DNA from: Flavobacteriales bacterium | Lineage (GTDB): Bacteria; Bacteroidota; Bacteroidia; Flavobacteriales_D; Sanyastnellaceae | Length of the DNA: 7,574 bases | Direction of reading: 5' to 3' | Assembly: GCA_028823435.1 (NCBI GenBank) | Contig: JAPKBK010000088.1 | Location: forward strand, 1-7,574 | In this document: in pieces, positions 1 through 5,545 of the stretch | How positions within the stretch are numbered: position 1 is the first letter of the stretch | Layout of the letters: each line of letters opens with the position of its first letter | Notes under the pieces: model-generated | What the model saw: the letters and a program-made list of their open reading frames with translations, nothing else | What the model was told of the DNA's origin: nothing | Databases searched by the model: none | Made by a program: the position numbers and the translations under genes

Positions 1-75
1 GGGGGGAGGGGTAGCGATCTGAGTCTGACGCGGTTCGACAGTGTGGTTCCATGGGGGGACTATCAGGAAAAATGA
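1..75 (+). CDS. Possible C-terminal end of an upstream gene (partial)
   Basis: Frame 1 is open from the first base to a TGA at 73-75 and would encode the last 24 residues of an upstream protein, ending in PWGDYQEK. The stop overlaps an ATG at 72 in an ATGA arrangement typical of coupled phage genes. The fragment is Gly-rich at its left edge and otherwise mixed, with no recognisable domain. A 75-base open frame can occur by chance, so this is a tentative call. No function can be given. Confidence 0.4.
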   Translation, partial: GGRGSDLSLTRFDSVVPWGDYQEK

Positions 76-107
76 GCAAAAATTTAAAAACCTTTTTTTT
101 GGAGTAG
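72..107 (+). CDS. Doubtful 11-codon leader ORF
   Basis: An ATG at 72 overlaps the preceding TGA and is preceded at short distance by AGGA (65-68). It opens an 11-residue frame, MSKNLKTFFLE, ending at TAG 105-107, just upstream of the gene at 114. The frame runs through a low-complexity A/T tract containing eight consecutive T (93-100). It lies in the same frame as the gene at 114 but is separated from it by TAG and TAA. It could be a leader peptide coupling translation into that gene, or simply chance. No homology is recognised. Confidence 0.2.
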   Translation: MSKNLKTFFLE

Positions 108-113
108 CAATAA

Positions 114-323
114 ATGAATCAACTATTAATGACATACAAATCAGCGGTTGAATACGTTGATATGGAAGCAGAGATGTTTGACAAGTTCATTGCTCCGCAT
201 GTAACGGTTTTAAAGTTTGAAGAAAAATCATTTTATTTATCTGATCAGATAGATGAAGCGATCTACTTTTTGATTGAAGAGTCACCTATCGCTAAGGATT
301 TCAAATTGCACCTCGTGGATTAG
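114..323 (+). CDS. Small acidic protein of unknown function
   Basis: A 69-residue protein I do not recognise. GGAG (101-104) sits nine bases before the ATG, supporting this start; a second Met at residue 6 is an alternative. The sequence is acidic and probably mostly helical, with alternating charged and aromatic/aliphatic residues (EYVDMEAEMFDKF near residues 13-25, DEAIYFLIEES near 47-57). There is no signal peptide, transmembrane segment or Cys/His cluster. It is followed by a 55-base AT-rich spacer before the next gene. Its acidity contrasts with the two strongly basic proteins downstream. It is likely a cytoplasmic phage accessory protein; a role as terminase small subunit cannot be excluded, but 69 residues would be short and no DNA-binding helix-turn-helix is evident. 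Confidence 0.65.
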   Translation: MNQLLMTYKSAVEYVDMEAEMFDKFIAPHVTVLKFEEKSFYLSDQIDEAIYFLIEESPIAKDFKLHLVD

Positions 324-378
324 GGGGGCGGTAGGTAAAAAACTGTAAACCAAAAAATATAAAAAGGTAATTTTTGAA

Positions 379-633
379 ATGGCGACACCAGCAAAAGGGA
401 AGGCGAAAATAAAAGTCACCGCTAGCGGCAAGAAAGTGTCTTATGGGCAAGCTGGTAAAGCCAAAGATGGTAGCCGAAGAGTTCAAGCTGGTACGTCTAA
501 GGGTGACGCCTATTGCGCTCGAAGTTTAGGCATTAAGAAAGGTTTACCTAAGAAGAAGCAAAATGATCCAAACACACCAAACAATTTATCACGCAAGCGC
601 TGGAAATGTTCTGGCGCAAAATCGAGGAAATAG
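379..633 (+). CDS. Strongly basic small phage protein, DUF6321-like
   Basis: An 84-residue protein with about 24 Lys/Arg against three Asp/Glu. AAGG at 364-367 precedes the ATG by about 11 bases. The middle and C-terminal parts follow a pattern I recall from small proteins of many marine and environmental phages: a KVTASGKKVSYGQAGKAKDG stretch (residues 12-31), then GTSKGDAYCARS (38-49), a Lys-rich linker with PKKK, and a C-terminal LSRKRWKCSGAKSR block (70-83). The two Cys (C46, C77) lie in the conserved segments. I believe this matches the family called DUF6321, but the assignment is from memory and unchecked. The charge suggests binding to nucleic acid or to an acidic protein; this is inference. 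It is followed two bases later by another basic mini-gene. Confidence 0.8.
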   Translation: MATPAKGKAKIKVTASGKKVSYGQAGKAKDGSRRVQAGTSKGDAYCARSLGIKKGLPKKKQNDPNTPNNLSRKRWKCSGAKSRK

Positions 634-635
634 CT

Positions 636-773
636 ATGCCAAGTGGAAAAGGTACTTACGGAACAAAACGTGGAAGACCGCCAACTATGAGTGCGCCGAT
701 GACTGACAAACAAGCCAAGGAAGCCATCGCCCACCTTAAAAAGAAAAAGAAAAAATTATCAGCGAGAAAGTAA
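636..773 (+). CDS. 45-residue Lys-rich protein with AT-hook-like motif
   Basis: The gene starts at an ATG two bases after the previous stop; GAGG at 624-627 gives a Shine-Dalgarno site with eight-base spacing inside the upstream gene. The product begins MPSGKGTYGTKRGRPPT, and residues 11-16 (KRGRPP) match the core of an AT-hook, a short motif that lies in the minor groove of AT-rich DNA. The C-terminal half is a predicted helix ending in six consecutive Lys (35-40) then LSARK. There are 14 basic and two acidic residues. Similar openings (GKGTYG followed by GRPP) are familiar from small phage proteins of unknown function. DNA binding is a reasonable inference, not shown. Its TAA is immediately followed by the ATG of the next gene in the same frame. 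Confidence 0.8.
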   Translation: MPSGKGTYGTKRGRPPTMSAPMTDKQAKEAIAHLKKKKKKLSARK

Positions 774-962
774 ATGACAAATCACAGAGAAACGCGATAT
801 GGGAAGGGAGATTTTAGGCGTCCTGAAAACCATGCTAAATTTTCTGAAAACTTTGATGCAATTTTTGCAAAGACAAAAGAGACCATTAGAGTGCAAAACC
901 AAAGTAACGCGGAATGGCTTACTGAATATGAGGAGGCATCGCGTGAAGACGATTTGTCTTGA
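774..962 (+). CDS. Small hydrophilic phage protein (RYGKGDFRRPE type)
   Basis: A 62-residue charged protein beginning directly after the preceding TAA (TAAATG), with only a weak GAG (764-766) upstream, so translation is probably coupled to the gene before it. The N-terminal half contains RYGKGDFRRPENHAKFSENFDAIF (residues 8-31), a pattern I recall from many short phage proteins of unknown function, in which a Gly-Asp-x-Arg-Arg-Pro motif leads into an aromatic helix. The C-terminal half (EWLTEYEEASREDD) is acidic and helical. There is no membrane segment. Its last 20 bases overlap the next gene and contain that gene's AGGAGG ribosome-binding site, so the two are translationally linked. The function is unknown. 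Confidence 0.75.
   Translation: MTNHRETRYGKGDFRRPENHAKFSENFDAIFAKTKETIRVQNQSNAEWLTEYEEASREDDLS
931..936 (+). promoter_or_regulatory. Strong ribosome-binding site fixing a GTG start
   Basis: AGGAGG lies six bases before GTG at 943, inside the end of the upstream gene. It decides the start of the DUF5675-type gene. The upstream ATG at 928 has no comparable site and would itself cover part of this one. Confidence 0.85.
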
Positions 963-1353
963 GCGTTTTTGCTACCACCCAGAGGCTACTCTAGGTGTTA
1001 TTACAGTCGATTCTCGGCGCTTTTATACGATAGAGCGTCCTTGGTTAGATAACGCGGCAAACGTCTCCTGCATCCCTGAGGGGACGTATCAGACTGGCTG
1101 GCGTAAGTCTCCTAAGTTTGGTGAGACTTGGCAGATAGAAGATGTGCCAAACCGTACTTATATTTTAATTCATGCGGCGAATTACCCTAAAGATGTACAT
1201 GGTTGTATTGGCCTTGGTACGTCTTTGATGGGCGATAAACTTGCTGTTAGCCAAAGTAGAATTGCAGTTGGCCTCTTTGAGGGGCTGACAAAGGAATCTG
1301 AATGGCAGTTGGAGATTACACATGCTCCGCTTGCGGGATTGCAAAGCCAGTAG
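943..1353 (+). CDS. DUF5675 family protein, candidate cell-wall-active or virion-associated enzyme
   Basis: A 136-residue protein starting at GTG 943 behind a perfect AGGAGG. The frame is open further left, to an ATG at 799, but that extension is an out-of-frame reading of the previous gene. The protein has the DUF5675 layout as I know it: an N-terminal RFCYHPEATLG strand (7-18), FYTIERPWLDN (28-38), CIPEGTYQ (43-50), SPKFGETW (56-63), ILIHAANYP (74-82), HGCIGLGTS (86-94) and a late AVSQSR (101-106). H77 and the H86-G87-C88 triplet recall the catalytic signature of L,D-transpeptidase (YkuD) enzymes, which suggests but does not prove a thiol-based peptidoglycan activity. There is no signal peptide or transmembrane helix. 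It overlaps its neighbours at both ends (20 and 52 bases). Family placement is fairly secure; biochemical role is not. Confidence 0.85.
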   Translation: MKTICLERFCYHPEATLGVITVDSRRFYTIERPWLDNAANVSCIPEGTYQTGWRKSPKFGETWQIEDVPNRTYILIHAANYPKDVHGCIGLGTSLMGDKLAVSQSRIAVGLFEGLTKESEWQLEITHAPLAGLQSQ

Positions 1354-1754
1354 CCTGTTTTAGTAAGACGAACAGGCAGTGCAATGATTGTAGGCAGGAG
1401 CATTATAAGCTCAGAACAAACTCAAGCCTAGAGGGCTTTCTACAGCGTCGATTAAGCGCTATGAGGCAACGCCACAAGCAAAAAGAATATGCGGGTGCCG
1501 TGGTATCCATTGAGTATTTAATCGCTTTACATGACTCTCAAAGGGGTATTTGTGCTATTTCAGGGATACCCATGCATGTAACCACTGAGCAATCGGAATT
1601 GTCTGCAAGTCCAGACCGAATTGATATAGAGAAAGGGTACGTCGAAGGCAATATCCGCCTTGTTTGTGCGCGAATTAACCTAATGAGAAACAGTTTGCAC
1701 GACCATGATTTTATTTGGTGGTGTCGGGCTGTGGTAAACAGCAATGGAAATTGA
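1302..1754 (+). CDS. Zinc-ribbon and HNH-like (His-Me finger) putative endonuclease
   Basis: A 150-residue protein whose ATG sits inside the previous gene, with AAGGA (1291-1295) six bases upstream. The N-terminus is a zinc ribbon: C8-x2-C11 and C27-x2-C30. A basic helical linker follows (about 40-65). The C-terminal part has C84-AISGIP, then SPDRID (103-108), KGYVEGNIRLVC (111-122) and INLMRN (125-130), a pattern seen in phage proteins annotated as HNH endonucleases. The position often filled by the catalytic D-H pair reads D105-R106, so nuclease activity is uncertain and some members may only bind DNA. HNH proteins next to terminase genes are known in other phages, such as HK97 gp74, where they assist packaging-linked DNA cutting. 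It overlaps the terminase start by 11 bases. An alternative is a homing-type nuclease. Confidence 0.75.
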   Translation: MAVGDYTCSACGIAKPVACFSKTNRQCNDCRQEHYKLRTNSSLEGFLQRRLSAMRQRHKQKEYAGAVVSIEYLIALHDSQRGICAISGIPMHVTTEQSELSASPDRIDIEKGYVEGNIRLVCARINLMRNSLHDHDFIWWCRAVVNSNGN

Positions 1755-3324
1755 AAAGGTCGCGGCTAAATTTAAGGGTAATTTTCCTTTGTACGCCAAA
1801 AATGTCCTAAAAATCGTAACAAAAGAGGGTACATCCGTACCTTTTGTCTTAAACGCGGCACAAATGTATGTCCATAACCAGCTTGAAACTCAGCTAAAAG
1901 AGCAACAAAACATACGGATGTTGTGCTTAAAGGCGCGACAAACAGGTATTTCTACCTATGTACAGGGACGTAACTTCTGGAAGGTGACCCAGAATCGTAA
2001 TGCTAACGCATTCGTCCTATCTCACCTTGCGGAATCAACTAACGCAATTTTTAATATGGTGAAATATTTCTATGACAATGTCCCGCATCCGGCGTTTAAA
2101 CCTCCGCTCGCTAGTCAGTCGGCGTCAACACTGGTATTTGATGAAATCAACTCGCGATACAGGGTTGGAACCGCAAGGTCTACCCAGACAGGTCGCGGAC
2201 AAACAAACAGATTCGTCCACGGATCGGAAGTTGCCTTCTACCCCCAAGGATCAGACATAGTTGCTGGTCTATTGCAGACTGTCGGCGGAAAAAATTCTGA
2301 GGTAATCTTGGAAAGTACGGCCAACGGAGCGGGTGGCTGGTTCTATGATCAGGTTATGAAAAGTTTGCGTGGCGAAACGGAGTGGATCACTTGCTTTATT
2401 CCGTGGTTCTGGATGCCTGAGTATCGCCGTAAACCATCACCGTATTTTGAGGCGACCCCCGAAGAATATAAATTGGCACAACGGTACAACCTTGATGACT
2501 CGCAACTGTGCTTCAGAAGAGCCAAGCTTGATGAGTTAGGGGGGACAGATCTTTTCGCGCAGGAATATCCCGCGAACCCATTAGAAAGCTTCTTAACCTC
2601 AGGCCGGTGTTTTGTAGAAGACATTCACCTGACTACCGCAGAAAACGACTGCTACACCGCAGACTTTTTGGGTGACATGCGGGGTGGCACTATATCCGCT
2701 AGAACTTATGGCCCTTATAGGGAATGGTATCCGCCGCTTACCAGCGAAAATTATACGATAGGAATAGATGTCGCTGAAGGGTTGTCCTATGGCGATTATT
2801 CTTGCGCCCAAGTGCTGGACTCTCAAGGTAGACAGGTAGCCTGTTGGCATGGACATATAGATCCGTGGGAGTGGGGCAATGTCATATCGCAGATCGGTCA
2901 ACGATATAACAATGCTTACGTTGTGGTCGAGCGAAACAACCACGGCCTAACAACCCTTCGCAGACTGCAAGAAATGTCCTACCCCAACATGTTTATTGAG
3001 CATTCAGTTGATGGTGCTTATTCAGACAAGATGACTAAACGTGGTGGCTTCTTAACCACCTCCAAAACTAAGCCATTAATTATTGATGGACTTGCGGCTT
3101 TACTAAGGCAAGGTCAAAGCGGAATTGCTGATATGGATCTCGTAAACGAGTTGCGTACTTACATCATTGATGATAAAGGTGCTTTCAATTCTCAGTCAGG
3201 ATGTTATGATGATCGAGTGATGGCTTACGCTATCGCCCTGCACGGACTTGCTTCAATGCCACGACCAAGGCATCGGACAATACAAAAGCGTTTCAATACG
3301 CTCGACCCCGTGACAGGTTATTAA
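1744..3324 (+). CDS. terL: Terminase large subunit (packaging ATPase and nuclease)
   Basis: A 526-residue motor that pumps phage DNA into the procapsid through the portal and cuts it to length. The ATPase half shows a Walker A variant, KARQTGIS (63-70), a Walker B region in FVHGSEVAF (157-165) with E162 as likely catalytic acid, and the coupling motif ESTANG (190-195). The RNase H-like nuclease half has acidic metal ligands at D342 (IGIDVAEG), E396 (VVVERNNHG) and D489/D490 (CYDDRVMAYA). All key residues are present and the length is normal for the family, so the gene looks intact. The ATG overlaps the HNH-like gene by 11 bases with only a weak ribosome-binding site, suggesting coupled translation. 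The portal gene follows after four bases. No small subunit is identified next to it. Confidence 0.97.
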   Translation: MEIEKVAAKFKGNFPLYAKNVLKIVTKEGTSVPFVLNAAQMYVHNQLETQLKEQQNIRMLCLKARQTGISTYVQGRNFWKVTQNRNANAFVLSHLAESTNAIFNMVKYFYDNVPHPAFKPPLASQSASTLVFDEINSRYRVGTARSTQTGRGQTNRFVHGSEVAFYPQGSDIVAGLLQTVGGKNSEVILESTANGAGGWFYDQVMKSLRGETEWITCFIPWFWMPEYRRKPSPYFEATPEEYKLAQRYNLDDSQLCFRRAKLDELGGTDLFAQEYPANPLESFLTSGRCFVEDIHLTTAENDCYTADFLGDMRGGTISARTYGPYREWYPPLTSENYTIGIDVAEGLSYGDYSCAQVLDSQGRQVACWHGHIDPWEWGNVISQIGQRYNNAYVVVERNNHGLTTLRRLQEMSYPNMFIEHSVDGAYSDKMTKRGGFLTTSKTKPLIIDGLAALLRQGQSGIADMDLVNELRTYIIDDKGAFNSQSGCYDDRVMAYAIALHGLASMPRPRHRTIQKRFNTLDPVTGY

Positions 3325-3328
3325 ATCT

Positions 3329-5332
3329 ATGTATTCTAAGCCAGAAGAAATCGAAGACGAAGTAACTGAGAAAGAACCGGATGGTTTGCAAGCTCAAAGC
3401 ATGCAAAGTCTGGGGTCTCGCCTCGCCGGTACTTTTCAAGAGTACAAAGACGCCCGAAAAGAAACAGAGAACGAATGGCTGAAGGATTTACGACAGTATC
3501 AGGGCATCTATGAGCCTGAAATACTAGCTCGCTTATCCCAATCCTCAGGTTCTCGCTCAAAAGTCTTTGTCGGCCTTACCCGAACCAAAGTTATGGCGGC
3601 ATATAGTCGAATTATCGACCTATTATTCCAGCATGGCGACATATTTTTCTCGGTAAAACCTACCCCAGTCCCTCAAATTGACCCTCTTAAAGCCATGCAA
3701 ATGCGACAAATGGCGATGGAGCAGATAATGATGGCAAGTCAGCAAGACCCGATGATGAATCAGGACTTGGTTGCCGCCAGAATGGAGGAACTTGAAGAGG
3801 AATTTCTTGAGTTAGAGAAGGATATCTCAGCTAAAGCCGCTGAATCAATGACTACTGACATAGAAGATCAGCTTATTGAAGCTAATGCGGAGATGAAGCT
3901 TAAAGAATCTATCTTAGAGGCATGTATATTTGGCTCTGGAGCAGTCAAGGCGGGTACTATTCGTATTGATAAAAAGCAATCTTACTCCCAACAACTTGAT
4001 CCAGAGACCGGTGAGCAAGCTTACGCTCTCTCTGTTGTTGAAAGTGTCATGCCTGATGTTGAGTCTGTGAGCATATTTGACCTATATCCAGACCCATACT
4101 GCACCACATTAAATGATTGCGATGGTGTGTTTAGGCGTCATGTCTTAACGCGTCGTCAATTTAGAGACTTATCTGACCTTCCGCAGTTTGATGCCGATAT
4201 GGTCAAGCATATCCTGAAGACGAATCGAAGTGGAAACCATACCGAGGAAGATCACGAAAAGACCCGCAGACGTATTGCAGGAATCAATGATCACGGAGAA
4301 TCCTCTAGGTACGTCGTTATGGAGTACTGGGGAACCATTGATGGTTATGCCCTAGAAGAGCATGGCATTGAGTTACCTGAAGACACAGACCTGTCAGATG
4401 ATTACTCTGCCTGTGTTTGGTTCTGTGACAGTAAAGTATTAAAGGTGATGTTGAACCCTATTGCTGGGTACAAGATCCCATACCATATATTCCCTTACGA
4501 ACGCGCTCCTCATCAATTTTGGGGGACGGGTGTACCCCGCATGATGCGTGACTCTCAGGGTACTATGAATGCCGCTACTAGAATTTGGCTCGACAACCTA
4601 GCTTTGTCTTCAGGCCCGATGTGCGAAGTCAATACCGATTTACTTGCCGCTGGTGAAGATCCAACGGACATTCATCCGTGGCGAGTCTTTTTACGAGAAG
4701 GTGGTGACGGCTCCATGCCAGCAGTTCGATGGTATCAGCCAGTTGCTAACGCGAATGGACTCAACCAAATAGTGGAGATTTTCCGCCGATTTGCCGATGA
4801 GACCACAAGCTTGCCTAGCTACACGCATGGCGAACAGACCCAAAGTCTTAATAAGACTGCGACAGGAATGTCGATGCTTATGGGTGCGGCAAACATTGCA
4901 CTTAAAAGCACTATTAAGAACATCGATGACTTCCTGATAGAGCCCATGATTACAGGCTTGTTCCATTTTAATATGGAGTTTGGCATCAATGAAAAGTCCA
5001 AAGGAGATCTGCGAATTGTTGCGAGAGGCAGTACCGCGCTGGTACAGAAAGAAGTGCAAAGCCAAAGGCTATTACAGTTCTTGTCGCTTGTCTCAAACGA
5101 ACAAGACGCGGGTTATATAGATCGAACCGGCTTATTGCGAGACATAGCAAAAAGCATGGATATCGACCCAGAAGATGTTATTAAGTCGGAGGAGCAATTA
5201 GCTCTTGAACAACAGCAAATCCAACAGCAACAACAGCAACTACTCCAAGCTCAAGCTCAACAGGGAGCAGTCTCAGGCAGTCCTCAGACTCAGGGCAACG
5301 CCGGAATGGGTGCTGGTGGAGCAGTTATTTAA
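3329..5332 (+). CDS. Portal (head-tail connector) protein, P22-like
   Basis: A 667-residue protein forming the ring at one capsid vertex through which DNA enters and leaves; it docks terminase and later the tail. The order terminase, portal, scaffold, capsid fits. Recognisable segments are an N-terminal helix with YQGIYEPEI (57-65), a Met-rich and then acidic helical region (about 119-165), a wing-like region with IFDLYPDPY (249-257), and the block FWGTGVPRMMRDSQGTMN (397-414) leading to RIWLDNLALSSGP (418-430). That last block is typical of podovirus-type portals. DETTSLPSYTHGEQ (490-503) and a long helix follow. The tail from E627 to Q645 is almost all Gln, then Gly/Ser/Ala-rich and probably disordered. 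AGG (3315-3317) precedes the ATG. The last 128 bases are shared with the next gene in the +1 frame. Confidence 0.94.
   Translation: MYSKPEEIEDEVTEKEPDGLQAQSMQSLGSRLAGTFQEYKDARKETENEWLKDLRQYQGIYEPEILARLSQSSGSRSKVFVGLTRTKVMAAYSRIIDLLFQHGDIFFSVKPTPVPQIDPLKAMQMRQMAMEQIMMASQQDPMMNQDLVAARMEELEEEFLELEKDISAKAAESMTTDIEDQLIEANAEMKLKESILEACIFGSGAVKAGTIRIDKKQSYSQQLDPETGEQAYALSVVESVMPDVESVSIFDLYPDPYCTTLNDCDGVFRRHVLTRRQFRDLSDLPQFDADMVKHILKTNRSGNHTEEDHEKTRRRIAGINDHGESSRYVVMEYWGTIDGYALEEHGIELPEDTDLSDDYSACVWFCDSKVLKVMLNPIAGYKIPYHIFPYERAPHQFWGTGVPRMMRDSQGTMNAATRIWLDNLALSSGPMCEVNTDLLAAGEDPTDIHPWRVFLREGGDGSMPAVRWYQPVANANGLNQIVEIFRRFADETTSLPSYTHGEQTQSLNKTATGMSMLMGAANIALKSTIKNIDDFLIEPMITGLFHFNMEFGINEKSKGDLRIVARGSTALVQKEVQSQRLLQFLSLVSNEQDAGYIDRTGLLRDIAKSMDIDPEDVIKSEEQLALEQQQIQQQQQQLLQAQAQQGAVSGSPQTQGNAGMGAGGAVI
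5188..5194 (+). promoter_or_regulatory. Ribosome-binding site for a TTG start inside the portal gene
   Basis: GGAGGAG lies ten bases before TTG at 5205, within the portal coding sequence. It is the best available site for starting the overlapping small gene. The later in-frame GTG codons at 5310 and 5316 would cut away the more gene-like part of the product. Confidence 0.55.
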
Positions 5333-5501
5333 CCATCGACTACTAAGTTCCCAGAAAGAACTTGAGCAGTCAGATGAAAAGAACTTTAGGTTCGAGCAGG
5401 GCAGACTCCAAGAGTTACGCTTCTTCTTGAATCTTGAAAGTGCGGCGAAAGCCGTTCTAGACAAAGCGCGGCTCCCTAACAGGAATACCGCAATCGATTA
5501 A
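5205..5501 (+). CDS. Small protein overlapping the portal 3' end, function unknown
   Basis: Up to 98 residues if started at TTG 5205, which has a good upstream GGAGGAG. The first 20 residues are Asn/Ser/Lys-rich because they read the portal poly-Gln repeat (CAACAG-type) in another frame, and are probably disordered. The main body begins around residue 27: LRLRATPEWVLVEQLFNHRL, then a helical charged segment KELEQSDEKNFRFEQGRLQELRFFL (51-75) and an AAKAVLDKA helix. Short helical proteins with a 'xxPEW ... QGRxxxL' pattern commonly sit between portal and scaffold genes in phages; this is from memory. No catalytic motif or membrane segment is seen. The start is the main uncertainty: GTG at 5310 or 5316 would lose the PEW motif. 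A role in head assembly is suggested only by location. Confidence 0.72.
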   Translation: MNNSKSNSNNSNYSKLKLNREQSQAVLRLRATPEWVLVEQLFNHRLLSSQKELEQSDEKNFRFEQGRLQELRFFLNLESAAKAVLDKARLPNRNTAID

Positions 5502-5545
5502 TTGACTACCGAATATCCCCATGTGGGACTCGACAGGATTATGAA

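Noticed and set aside
32..50. GGTTCGA resembling a tRNA T-loop
   Set aside because: The flanking bases do not form a T-stem and no acceptor or anticodon arms are present.
93..100. T8 run as a possible terminator
   Set aside because: No GC-rich hairpin precedes it, only AT pairing with a two-base loop.
1..328. Three six-G runs (1-6, 53-58, 323-328) as a repeated element or quadruplex
   Set aside because: Their flanks are not shared, another six-G run occurs inside terL, and they do not form a four-tract array.
358..363. TATAAA as a -10 promoter element before the gene at 379
   Set aside because: No acceptable -35 element lies about 17 bases upstream and the spacer is simply AT-rich.
799..942. 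N-terminal extension of the DUF5675 frame to ATG 799
   Set aside because: It overlaps a better gene at 774-962, lacks family similarity, and the strong AGGAGG points to GTG 943.
2599..2943. Minus-strand open frame of 114 codons inside terL
   Set aside because: It is a shadow opposite the terminase nuclease region, with no domain.
4691..5065. Minus-strand open frame of 124 codons inside the portal gene
   Set aside because: It lies wholly opposite a strongly supported portal coding region and its product has no recognisable features.
5205..5332. Programmed +1 frameshift fusing portal to the next gene
   Set aside because: No known +1 slip site is visible, and an independent ribosome-binding site and start explain the overlap more simply.
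5502..5545. TTGACT at 5502 as a -35 element before the scaffold gene
   Set aside because: No -10-like hexamer occurs at a workable distance.
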